Assembly (NCBI RefSeq): GCF_000176035.2
Contig: NC_015675.1
Location: 4,406,001 to 4,470,000 of the forward strand
DNA from: Mesorhizobium opportunistum WSM2075
GTDB taxonomy: Bacteria > Pseudomonadota > Alphaproteobacteria > Rhizobiales > Rhizobiaceae
Direction of reading: 5' to 3'
Length of the DNA: 64,000 nucleotides
The notes beneath the pieces were generated by a model that saw nothing but the letters and a program-made list of their open reading frames with translations, was not told where the DNA came from and ran no database searches. Of this stretch, positions 31,448-38,826 are shown one piece after another (positions within the stretch are counted from its first letter, which is position 1; each line of letters starts with the position of its first letter). Both the position numbers and the translations under genes were made by a program.

Positions 31448-32617
31448 ATGGCGCGCAGCGCAGCCGAAGTCTCAGACCGACACGGCGATGCAACTCTGAC
31501 GGGCATTAGTCAACTTGATTTTCGACGGCTGATCGAGAACACGGCCGACGGGGTTCTCGTCGTCAGTCTGTTGGGAACTGTGCTTTATGCAAATCCGGCG
31601 GCAGCCGCGATTTTCGGCTGTCCGGTCGCCGATCTCGTCCACATCCCCCTCGGCCGTCCCGTCATCTCCGGCGAAACGATGGAGATTACCGTCCACCGGC
31701 CCGATAGAGCACCAGCCGACGTGGAAATGCGGACGGTTGAGCTCAGTTGGGATGGCAAGCCGGCACTGCTTGCCAGTCTTCGCGACGTTTCCGCGCAACG
31801 CGCGCGGCAGGAGCATCGACGTCAGTCGCAAAAGCTCGAAGCGATCGGCCGGCTCGCTGCCGGCATCGTTCACGACATGAACAACCTGCTCGCGGTGTTC
31901 GAATCGGGGCTGCGACTGCTTCAGAAGCAGCTGCGCGAGGATCCTGCCAATCCGAACGCGTCGATGCTGATCGAAGAGTTGCTTAAGCGAACCCAGAACG
32001 GCGGTGCGCTGACGCAGCAATTGCTCGCGTTCTCTCGTGGACAGTCGCTGCGTCCGCAGACAATCGACCTGAATGGACGAATCGAAGCGATGACGATGCT
32101 GCTGGAGCGGACGCTGGGGAATGGGATCAGTATCAACCTTGAACTGGATCCAGCACTCGGTCCTGTCGTCGTCGACGCCAATCAGCTGGACGTCGCCATC
32201 CTAAACCTGGCTGTGAATGCCAAGGACGCGATGGCCGGCACAGGCACGCTGGCGATCGAGACCAGCGATACCCCCGGCGAGATTGAAGAGGTGCCCGCTT
32301 TGGCTGCCTCTTTCGTTCGGGTCACGGTCAGCGATACGGGGTGCGGCATGAGCAAGGAGATCATGACCCAGGTGTTCGAGCCGTTCTTTACTACAAAGGC
32401 CGATGGACGGGGGACCGGCCTTGGGCTTAGCCAGGTTTACGGTTTCATCAAGCAGTCCGGGGGTCATATTCGGATCGAGAGTGAGGTTGGCGAGGGAACA
32501 AGCATTCATCTCTTTCTTCCCCGCGCGCCAAACACGGGAAACGACCCGCTGCGAAGGCAGGACGAGACCGGTCTGAACACTGCGCCTGCAATGGCACACC
32601 GCATCCGTCGCGGCTGA
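31448..32617 (+). CDS. PAS-domain sensor histidine kinase in the kai operon
   Basis: A 389-residue soluble kinase without transmembrane helices. It has a PAS domain (about 22-118, ADGVLVVSLLGTVLYANPAAAAIFG), a dimerisation/phosphoacceptor region with His142 in LAAGIVHDMNNLLAV, and a HATPase domain with N-box LNLAVNAKDAM, G1 DTGCGM, F-box FEPFFTTK and G2 GTGLGLS. There is no fused receiver. ATG 31448 follows gtgaggag, 11 bases after the kaiC stop, so it is the third gene of the kai operon. By position it is a candidate output or input kinase for the KaiC oscillator; no cognate regulator is adjacent. Confidence 0.88.
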   Translation: MARSAAEVSDRHGDATLTGISQLDFRRLIENTADGVLVVSLLGTVLYANPAAAAIFGCPVADLVHIPLGRPVISGETMEITVHRPDRAPADVEMRTVELSWDGKPALLASLRDVSAQRARQEHRRQSQKLEAIGRLAAGIVHDMNNLLAVFESGLRLLQKQLREDPANPNASMLIEELLKRTQNGGALTQQLLAFSRGQSLRPQTIDLNGRIEAMTMLLERTLGNGISINLELDPALGPVVVDANQLDVAILNLAVNAKDAMAGTGTLAIETSDTPGEIEEVPALAASFVRVTVSDTGCGMSKEIMTQVFEPFFTTKADGRGTGLGLSQVYGFIKQSGGHIRIESEVGEGTSIHLFLPRAPNTGNDPLRRQDETGLNTAPAMAHRIRRG

Positions 32618-32647
32618 AAAAAAGTGGGCCCGGAAATCCGGGCCCAC
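32614..32647 (-). terminator. Rho-independent terminator for the heat-shock operon
   Basis: gtgggcccgg (32624-32633), loop aaat, ccgggcccac (32638-32647). Read on the minus strand the stem is followed by seven T residues. It lies just past the SPW gene stop and may also block transcripts from the kai operon side. Confidence 0.9.
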
Positions 32648-32659
32648 GGGGAGGAACCG

Positions 32660-33025
32660 TCAGGCGGTTGAAAGCGGATGATTGCCGAATAACCAGAGGC
32701 TTCCGGCAGCCAAGACCGCCACGATAATACCCACGATCACATGCGCCCACATGGCGGCCGCCAACGCCGAAAAACCGAGGGCCCAAGGCGAGACCAGTGT
32801 CCACAGCCCAACCGCCAGATTTGCCCATTCCTCATAGGCATGGAAGGCGACCAGCGCACCCACGGCTATCAGGGCAATCACCGCACCGGCGATCCAGGCG
32901 TTCCAAGCTGCATAGGTTTCAGCCGCAAAGCCGAGATACCAGGGCGACAGTACTAGTGCTATGCCGGCGATCAGATTGACCACATCGATCACCGGACGAT
33001 TTTCAGTTTTCAGCCATTTCTCCAT
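32660..33025 (-). CDS. SPW repeat membrane protein
   Basis: A 121-residue inner-membrane protein with two SPW repeats. Each pair of helices contains the signature (ALVLSPWYLGF near residue 28 and TLVSPWALGF near residue 80), giving four transmembrane segments. The function of the family is unknown. The ATG has an aaaggagga ribosome site. It is the last gene of a minus-strand set with the omega-like, NDUFS4-like and Hsp20 genes and is followed by a strong terminator. Confidence 0.9.
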   Translation of the reverse strand: MEKWLKTENRPVIDVVNLIAGIALVLSPWYLGFAAETYAAWNAWIAGAVIALIAVGALVAFHAYEEWANLAVGLWTLVSPWALGFSALAAAMWAHVIVGIIVAVLAAGSLWLFGNHPLSTA

Positions 33026-33050
33026 TGTTCATCCTCCTTTCCTTATATGC

Positions 33051-33371
33051 TCAGTGCACCGCCCCTTGAGCGAGGGCGGGGTCGGCGGCCAGGGATTGTC
33101 CTTCGCCGCCGCTAAGCTTTCTTCGTCGGCCGGGCCGAACGCGGTCATCGCGCGGAACCGAGCCGGCCAGAACGAAGGGCTTGACCTCGTCGGGCTGGAA
33201 GCGGTTGCCGGCGATCTCGCGCAGGGCGAGTTCGACGGGCACCGTCACGCTGCCGGTCAGGCGAGGCTCGGCACCACGGCTGAGCGCACGGGCCCGGCCC
33301 GCCGCCGCAACGGCCAGCGCGAAACGGTTCGGCACGGTATTTTCACAATCGAGCACGATCATCGGATCCAT
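33051..33371 (-). CDS. RNA polymerase omega subunit (RpoZ) paralogue
   Basis: A 106-residue protein whose first 65 residues match the RNA polymerase omega fold: VLDCENTVPNRFALAVAAAGRARALSRGAEP, then VELALREIAGNRF, where housekeeping omega has [21 protein letters not shown] and VVALREIA. The C-terminal third is basic and differs from omega. The housekeeping rpoZ is expected elsewhere in a rhizobial genome, so this would be a second copy inside a stress operon. The start has a gaggtgg ribosome site, nine bases past the upstream gene. Confidence 0.75.
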   Translation of the reverse strand: MDPMIVLDCENTVPNRFALAVAAAGRARALSRGAEPRLTGSVTVPVELALREIAGNRFQPDEVKPFVLAGSVPRDDRVRPGRRRKLSGGEGQSLAADPALAQGAVH

Positions 33372-33380
33372 GATGCCACC

Positions 33381-34130
33381 TCACGCTGCCTTCTGCTTCT
33401 GTTCAGGAACGGAAACGGCCAGTTTCGCTGTCGTAAGCTGCTCCAGTGCGAGCAGTGCCGATTCCACTTCGTCGAGCCGTGTCGGACGCGCGTTTTCAGG
33501 CATCCCTTCGGCCGTCGCGAGATCCACAAGATACTCGTTCCACGCCCAGTTGCGCAGGATGGCGCGTTTCTCGTCGACTGTCAGAAGAGGATCGACAACG
33601 AGGTCCATCGGCGATGCATAAAGCGCCTCGGGATCGGCCAATGCCGGTCCATAATGCGAGGCATGTGAAACGGCACCGTAGCTGCTCGTGAGCAACGCCA
33701 GTTGCAGGCGGTTCCAGACAAGGTCCCTGCCGGCCTGCAGCCGCTTTTCGGCACTGGAAGATTCCGCGGATTTTTCCGCCGCGGGATTTACCTGAACCGA
33801 ATAAGCGAGGCCCTGACGTTCGGCATAGTCGATGGCCGCCTGAACCGTCGGAAAATCGAGCTCCACCTGAGTCAGCGTGTCACCACTTCCGGTGTAGCCC
33901 ATCAGCGGTTCGATGACCGGCGCCATACGGCGCTCGAAGATCAGCCGCCAGCCTTTCGGCCGCGCACGGCCCGAGGTCGTGACTGAACGGGAAGGCTTGT
34001 AGATCCGCGCGACCGCATCACGCGGGAACTCGGATCTGCCGAATGACAGCGCGCGCTTGCGATTGTCGTTTGCCGGTGCGATATTTTCTGCGGCTTGTGT
34101 GACTTCTCTTTCTTCTTGCTTCTGCATCAT
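33381..34130 (-). CDS. NDUFS4-like domain fused to a stress-linked C-terminal domain
   Basis: A 249-residue protein. Residues about 40-115 match the ETC complex I subunit conserved region of NDUFS4/AQDQ (SRSVTTSGRARPKGWRLIFE, then EPLMGYTGSGDTLTQVELDFPTVQAAIDYAERQGLAYSVQ). Residues about 165-235 are a separate module with PMDLVVDPLLTVDEKRAILRNWAW that recurs in the gene at 35507-35866 (PQDVLIDETLDVQEKRAILSSWAS). Normal NDUFS4 homologues are about 100 residues and lack this tail. Start after gggagga. It probably does not act in complex I; its role is unknown. Confidence 0.8.
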   Translation of the reverse strand: MMQKQEEREVTQAAENIAPANDNRKRALSFGRSEFPRDAVARIYKPSRSVTTSGRARPKGWRLIFERRMAPVIEPLMGYTGSGDTLTQVELDFPTVQAAIDYAERQGLAYSVQVNPAAEKSAESSSAEKRLQAGRDLVWNRLQLALLTSSYGAVSHASHYGPALADPEALYASPMDLVVDPLLTVDEKRAILRNWAWNEYLVDLATAEGMPENARPTRLDEVESALLALEQLTTAKLAVSVPEQKQKAA

Positions 34131-34198
34131 TCCATCCTCCCATTTTGCGAAGGATGCGTCGGAGGCGGCTGCCTGCCGCCCCCGACTTGCTCCATGCG

Positions 34199-34693
34199 TC
34201 AGTGGGTGATCGGGATACGCTTCACTTTCGACTGCGCATTAGGGTTCTTCGGCAGCGTCAGGCTCAGGACGCCATTGGCAAAGGTCGCCTTGACCTTGTC
34301 GTCCTCGACCTCGTAGCCGAGGGGTATGCGCCGCTCGAAGCGGCCGTAGAAGCGCTCGGAGTAATCCCTCTCGCCGGTCTCCGACCGCTTTTCGCCACGC
34401 AGGGTCAGCACGTCCTCGTCGAGCAGGACTTCGATGTCCTTCTCTTCCATACCGGGGACCTCGGCGGTGACGCGAAGCTCATTGTCCGACTCCGAAATCT
34501 CCACCTTCGGCCAGCCATTCTCGAAAGACGAGAGCTGCCCCATGAAAGGCAAACGCGTCTCGAAGCTCCTCAACACATCGTCAAAGAGCCTGTTTACCTC
34601 GCGGTGAAGCGAAACAAAGGGATCGCCACCGCTATAGATGCTGGGAGCCTGGTTGTTGTTGCGGCCCCACGGGATAAGGTCACGCATGTTCAT
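34199..34693 (-). CDS. Small heat-shock protein, Hsp20 family
   Basis: A 164-residue ATP-independent holdase. The alpha-crystallin domain covers about 55-150 (WPKVEISESDNELRVTAEVPGMEEKDIEVLLDEDVLTLRGEK, then PLGYEVEDDKVKATFANGVLSLTLPK), preceded by FDDVLRSFETR and ending with an IPI-type tail (KRIPITH). The ATG at 34693 has ggagg nine bases upstream; an in-frame ATG two codons earlier is too close to it. It is the third gene of the heat-shock operon. Confidence 0.93.
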   Translation of the reverse strand: MNMRDLIPWGRNNNQAPSIYSGGDPFVSLHREVNRLFDDVLRSFETRLPFMGQLSSFENGWPKVEISESDNELRVTAEVPGMEEKDIEVLLDEDVLTLRGEKRSETGERDYSERFYGRFERRIPLGYEVEDDKVKATFANGVLSLTLPKNPNAQSKVKRIPITH

Positions 34694-34768
34694 CTTCATT
34701 CACCTCCATGTTCAACCGCGCGGCACCGGACGACCGCCGGTGCCTGTCGCTTCTGGTTCACTCTGAGT

Positions 34769-35238
34769 TCAGGCGGCGTTCTTCTCGCCTTCGATCTGCC
34801 GTGGCTTCGCCTGGGCCGTGCTGCCGGCGATGGCGATCCGGCGCGGTTTCATCTCTTCGGGAAGCTCGCGCTTGAGATCGATGTTCAGCAGCCCGTTTTC
34901 CAGGCTGGCGCCGACGACCTTCACATGGTCTGCCAGTTCGAACTGCCGCTCGAAGGCGTGCCCGGGAACGCCGCGATAAAGATACTGGCCGTTGTCGTCA
35001 CCCGATTGCGAGCCGCTCACAAGCAGCAAGTTCGGCTGATGAGTGATGGTCAATTGCTCCTGCGAAAAACCGGCGACCGCCATTGTGATGCGATAGTCGT
35101 CCTCACCGGTCTTGGCGATGTTGTAGGGCGGCCAATTGTCTATCGCGGTGACACGGCTCGCATTTTCGAGCAGATCGAAATGCGATCGAAGCCGATGCTG
35201 GACCGGAACAAGGGGGTAAAATCGAGGTTTGTCTTCAT
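34769..35238 (-). pseudogene. Second Hsp20 family chaperone, apparent one-base frameshift
   Basis: The region encodes an IbpA-like Hsp20. From ATG 35238, eight bases after an aaaggagg ribosome site, the reading is MKTNLDFTPLFRSSIGFDR, the classic N-terminus of this family. The rest (HFDLLENASRVTAIDNWPPYNI, then the alpha-crystallin domain DYRITMAVAGFSQEQLTI to the C-terminus) is in the next phase. One base is missing between 35182 and 35185. A continuous frame exists from 35263 but replaces the conserved N-terminus with unrelated residues and reads through the ribosome site. Either a real frameshift or a sequence error. A ROSE element and RpoH-type promoter lie upstream. Confidence 0.8.
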
Positions 35239-35335
35239 AGCCATATCCTCCTTTGAGCAACATGGATACAAAAGGACGCCAAGAGAGCCTTGACGCCTCC
35301 TGACTTAGCGCCGGCCCCATCAGGCGGCCGGCGAT
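35239..35335 (-). promoter_or_regulatory. ROSE-type RNA thermometer in the hsp20 leader
   Basis: The leader just before ATG 35238 reads ttgctc-aaa-ggagga-tatggct-atg, matching the ROSE core in which the UUGCUC strand masks the GGAGGA ribosome site at low temperature. The flanks TATCC and GGATA extend the stem. Upstream are two further hairpins (cgccggc...gccggcg and a GC-rich arm around 35284-35310), as in multi-hairpin rhizobial ROSE elements. Confidence 0.85.
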
Positions 35336-35340
35336 TGTCG

Positions 35341-35368
35341 ATTTAGAATGGCGGGTTGCGCGTTCAAG
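35341..35368 (-). promoter_or_regulatory. RpoH (sigma-32)-type promoter
   Basis: On the minus strand CTTGAA (35368-35363), 16 bases, CTAAAT (35346-35341). The -35 is the consensus for alphaproteobacterial RpoH and the -10 is a partial match. The predicted transcript would start at about 35335 and carry the ROSE element. Confidence 0.65.
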
Positions 35369-35441
35369 AGGGCGGTTAAGAAAATTTTCAGGCAAGATCC
35401 GGACGTATAGGGGAATGCGGCGGTAAGAACGCACTGGGTGG

Positions 35442-35468
35442 TTCTGCTGGCGAAATTCGCCAGCAGAA
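35442..35468. repeat. Perfect 13-bp inverted repeat with one-base centre
   Basis: ttctgctggcgaa, one a, then ttcgccagcagaa. It lies between the gene ending at 35507 and the RpoH-type promoter, and probably insulates the two by terminating the upstream minus-strand transcript, although the T-tract is poor. It is not a CIRCE element. Confidence 0.75.
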
Positions 35469-35506
35469 AGGCCCTCCTCGGATTCCGGAAGGGCTGGCGC
35501 TTGCGG

Positions 35507-35866
35507 TTAAAGTCGATCGACCAGTGCTGTGAGACCGGCGGCCGCGATGTCGATCTCGTGACTGCGACCGGCAGCGGGAAGCTTCTCGCGTTGATCCAAT
35601 TGGCGCAACGCGTCCATGATGGCATCGAAGCTGACCGGTTCGGTCACCCCGGGCGGCATGCGCAGCGCCGGCATCGATTCCACTGCACAGGCATCCGATG
35701 CCCATGACGACAGGATTGCACGCTTCTCCTGGACGTCCAGCGTCTCGTCAATCAGCACGTCCTGAGGTCGCTCGAAATGCCGTGCCGGATGCAGCAACCG
35801 GTCAAGAAAAACATCAGGGGCTTCGGGCCCGACTGGGACAAAACTCGTCGAAATGGCTCTTTCCAT
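35507..35866 (-). CDS. Hypothetical stress-operon protein sharing the EKRAIL domain
   Basis: A 119-residue soluble protein of unknown function. Its N-terminal two thirds (FLDRLLHPARHFERPQDVLIDETLDVQEKRAILSSWASDACAVESMP) match the C-terminal domain of the NDUFS4-like fusion at 33381-34130. The remainder, with SFDAIMDALRQLDQRE, continues the similarity (RLDEVESALLALE). ATG 35866 follows cggaggga. It lies upstream of the hsp20 pair on the same strand, separated by a strong hairpin and the RpoH-type promoter. Confidence 0.75.
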   Translation of the reverse strand: MERAISTSFVPVGPEAPDVFLDRLLHPARHFERPQDVLIDETLDVQEKRAILSSWASDACAVESMPALRMPPGVTEPVSFDAIMDALRQLDQREKLPAAGRSHEIDIAAAGLTALVDRL

Positions 35867-36112
35867 CGGTGGTCCCTCCGCTTTCACTAGGCTCCTCTGT
35901 TGACATCATCTTGGTGGCTCTCGTGATTTCCACCGACTGAAATTTTGGAGAGTTTCGACCAAATTTCAATGGCGCCAACAAGGCCGCATCCTCACGGTTC
36001 AGCCCAGCATCAACATTTTTTCGAACCGGTGAAACAATCCGCGTGAATGTCAGTTCTGGCGTCTGAACAAGGCGCGCAGCAGCGCCAGGGCAGTCGGGCA
36101 GGAGAGTCAATC

Positions 36113-37507
36113 ATGTCTTACATTTCCAGGAAGCGGCTGTGCATTGGCCTCCTCGCAGGAGTTTTGACGCTCTCGGCTGGCGGCTTTGCTCCGGTTTCAG
36201 CACAAGAAATCCCAAACGACTTCAGTGCGATCGTGCGTCAGAAACTGCCGGCGGTGGTCGCCATTACGACCAGGCAGATCATCCAGGACCAAACGACGCT
36301 CGACGATTTTCTGAATCCTTTCGACGGCCGCGGGCCTATCCAGCCGCAGGTGCGGGAAGCGCTTGGCTCCGGCTTCGTCATCAGTCCCGAGGGTTATATC
36401 GTCACCAACAATCATGTCGTGGCCGACTCCACCGAAATCCACGTCGTCTTCTCCGACAAGGAGACTTCGCCCGCGCGACTGGTGGGCCGCGATCCAGCAA
36501 CCGACATCGCGGTGCTGAAGGTCGATCCACGGCCCAACATGACCATCGCGGTCTGGGGTGATTCCGACGCAATGCAGCCGGGTGCCTGGACGATCGCGAT
36601 CGGCAGTCCCTTCGGGCTCGGGGGAACCGTTACCGTCGGTGTTCTTTCGGCCCGCTCGCGCGACATCCAGGCCGGCCCTTATGACGATTTCCTCCAGACA
36701 GACGCCTCGATCAACAGAGGCAATTCCGGCGGTCCCCTATTTAACGCACGCGGCGAAGTGATCGGCGTCAACACGGCCATCGTCTCGCCGTCGGGCGGCA
36801 GCATAGGCATCGGCTTCGCCGTGCCGTCGCGAACGGCACGGAGCATCGCCGATCAACTGATCCGCACCGGCCGGATCGAGCGCGGTTTCATCGGTGTGCG
36901 TCTCCAGGAGGTGACCCCGTCGCTTGCCGAGGCGCTTGGAATGTCTGGCACCAAGGGAGCGCTGGTCGCCTCCGTCGAGCCCGGCAGTCCAGCGGAGAAG
37001 GCCGGCTTACGATCAGGCGACGTAATCACTCGGTTCAACGGCAAGGACATCCAGGGTGTCCATGACTTGACGCTGGCTGCGGCGAACGAAAAGCCGGGGT
37101 CGAGAGCGACGCTGACAAGGAACCGCGGCGGCTCACAGCAGGAGGTGGAATTGACCGTGGGCCAGCGCAAGGACGAGGAGATGCGGACCGGTGCTGTTCC
37201 GAATCCAGAAGCGGCGGATCAAGGTCTCGGGCTGTCGCTCAGCCCAATTCCAGATGAAGCGCGCCAGCAGCTCGGTCTCCAGCCGGGTACCACCGGCGTG
37301 TTTGTCCAGGAGGTCGCGCCGAACAGTCTTGCGGCTGAAAGCGGTCTCAAGCCCGGCGATGTGATCGTCTCGGCGAACAACCAGAATGTTACCCAGCCTT
37401 CGGATGTCCGACAGGAGTGGGCGAAATCCCGGCAGCAGAACAAGCCGATCCTGTTCCGCATCGAACGGCAGGGACAATCGCTCTTCGTGGCCGTCTCAAA
37501 ATCTTGA
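36113..37507 (+). CDS. Periplasmic serine protease, HtrA/DegP-Do family
   Basis: A 464-residue protease-chaperone. A signal peptide (about 1-30, cleavage PVSA-QE) is followed by a trypsin-like domain with the triad His101 (TNNHVVADS), Asp131 (DPATDIAVLKV) and Ser205 (RGNSGGPLF). Two PDZ domains follow, at about 275-365 (GFIGVRLQEVTPSLAEALG) and 375-460 (LGLSLSPIPDEARQQLG). It degrades or refolds misfolded envelope proteins. ATG 36113 has a caggaga ribosome site. It is divergent from the heat-shock genes, a location that fits stress induction. Confidence 0.93.
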   Translation: MSYISRKRLCIGLLAGVLTLSAGGFAPVSAQEIPNDFSAIVRQKLPAVVAITTRQIIQDQTTLDDFLNPFDGRGPIQPQVREALGSGFVISPEGYIVTNNHVVADSTEIHVVFSDKETSPARLVGRDPATDIAVLKVDPRPNMTIAVWGDSDAMQPGAWTIAIGSPFGLGGTVTVGVLSARSRDIQAGPYDDFLQTDASINRGNSGGPLFNARGEVIGVNTAIVSPSGGSIGIGFAVPSRTARSIADQLIRTGRIERGFIGVRLQEVTPSLAEALGMSGTKGALVASVEPGSPAEKAGLRSGDVITRFNGKDIQGVHDLTLAAANEKPGSRATLTRNRGGSQQEVELTVGQRKDEEMRTGAVPNPEAADQGLGLSLSPIPDEARQQLGLQPGTTGVFVQEVAPNSLAAESGLKPGDVIVSANNQNVTQPSDVRQEWAKSRQQNKPILFRIERQGQSLFVAVSKS

Positions 37508-37521
37508 GCGACTATGTGCAG

Positions 37522-38634
37522 ATGAAGATAGCCCAGATCGCACCTCTGATGGAGTCAGTACCGCCGAGGCTTTATGGCGGGACCGAGCGTATCGTTTCCT
37601 ATTTGACCGAAGAGCTGGTTCGACAGGGCCACGATGTGACGTTGTTCGCCAGCGGCGATTCAAGCACTTCGGCGGAACTTGTGGCGTGTTGCGATACTGC
37701 ACTGCGCCTGAACCCGAATGCCCATAACCACATCCCGTACCATGTCGTGATGCTGGAACGCGTCCGCCGACGGGCGGATGAATTCGACGTTCTGCATTTT
37801 CACGTTGATGTCCTGCACTTTCCGATTATCCGTGAGTTCGCGCGGCGAACGGTTACCACCCTTCATGGTCGGCTCGACCTTCCGGATCTGGCGCAGCTTT
37901 ACGCGATGTTCGACGACATTCCGCTGGTCTCGATTTCCAATGACCAGCGGCGGCCGATGCCGCCGGTCAATTGGCTCGGAACCGTCTATCATGGTTTGCC
38001 GCCCGACATTCTCCCCTTCCAGCCCAAGGCCTCGGGCTATCTGGCGTTCCTTGGCCGCATCTCGCCGGAAAAAGGGCCTGAAGTCGCGATGGAAATCGCT
38101 GCGCGCGCCGGAATGCCACTGAAGATCGCGGCCAAAATCGACGCGGTGGACCAATCATTTTGGAGTGAGAAAGTCGAACCCCAGTTGCTTCGAAATTCGA
38201 AGGTCGAGTTCATTGGCGAGATCGATGAGCGGCAGAAGGCGGAGTTTCTCGGCAATGCGGCGGCGCTGCTGTTTCCTATAGACTGGCCGGAGCCATTCGG
38301 CCTCGTAACCATCGAGGCGATGGCCTGCGGCACCCCGGTGATAGCCTTCAACCGCGGAGCCGTTCCAGAGGTCGTTGACAATGGAGTGTCCGGAGTGATC
38401 GTGGAAAGCGTTGACGACGCCGTAGACGCAATACGGCGGATAGGCGGTCTCGATCGGGTAAAGGTGCGGGAAACTTTTGAAAAAAGGTTCACGGTGGAGC
38501 GCATGTGCAGCGATTATTTGGCAATCTACCACTCGCTGGCGCGCGACCAACGATTCTCGCTGGGCTCGCCAAATGGCATCGCGGCAAAAGCAGATACGAT
38601 AACCAGCCCTGTTTCGGGAGTGTTGGCTGTCTGA
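37522..38634 (+). CDS. GT4 family glycosyltransferase
   Basis: A 370-residue GT-B enzyme of family GT4. The N-domain begins MKIAQIAPLMESVPPRLYGGTERIVSYLTEELVRQGHDVTLFASGDS, the acceptor-side pattern of this group. The C-domain has YLAFLGRISPEKGPEVAMEIA and the E-x7-E donor site EPFGLVTIEAMACGTPVIAFNRGAVPEV. It starts 14 bases after the protease. A broken close relative lies at 26716-27150. It is followed by a glucosidase of the debranching type, suggesting a glucan or storage-sugar context, but donor and acceptor are unknown. Confidence 0.9.
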   Translation: MKIAQIAPLMESVPPRLYGGTERIVSYLTEELVRQGHDVTLFASGDSSTSAELVACCDTALRLNPNAHNHIPYHVVMLERVRRRADEFDVLHFHVDVLHFPIIREFARRTVTTLHGRLDLPDLAQLYAMFDDIPLVSISNDQRRPMPPVNWLGTVYHGLPPDILPFQPKASGYLAFLGRISPEKGPEVAMEIAARAGMPLKIAAKIDAVDQSFWSEKVEPQLLRNSKVEFIGEIDERQKAEFLGNAAALLFPIDWPEPFGLVTIEAMACGTPVIAFNRGAVPEVVDNGVSGVIVESVDDAVDAIRRIGGLDRVKVRETFEKRFTVERMCSDYLAIYHSLARDQRFSLGSPNGIAAKADTITSPVSGVLAV

Positions 38635-38826
38635 GCCGCCAGGATCCCGCCGGCCTCAGTCGACTTTCAACAGCGGAACTTCGCCGAAAATCCGCCAAGG
38701 ATTCGAAGGACGCTCTCCGCAACCGCGCATCGCGGGATTGATGCGAAACACCATTGATAGGGTATGGCCGGGCGCAGCCATAATGGAATAAGCGCCAGCA
38801 TCGGCCGTCTGAACAGGAGGGTTGAG

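Noticed and set aside
35442..35468. CIRCE element upstream of hsp20
   Set aside because: The inverted repeat is perfect but does not match the TTAGCACTC-N9-GAGTGCTAA consensus and lies upstream of the RpoH-type promoter.
38640..38826. EcfG-type site at the GGAAC near 38672, upstream of the first glucosidase
   Set aside because: No GTT follows at N16-N17, so the -10 is absent.
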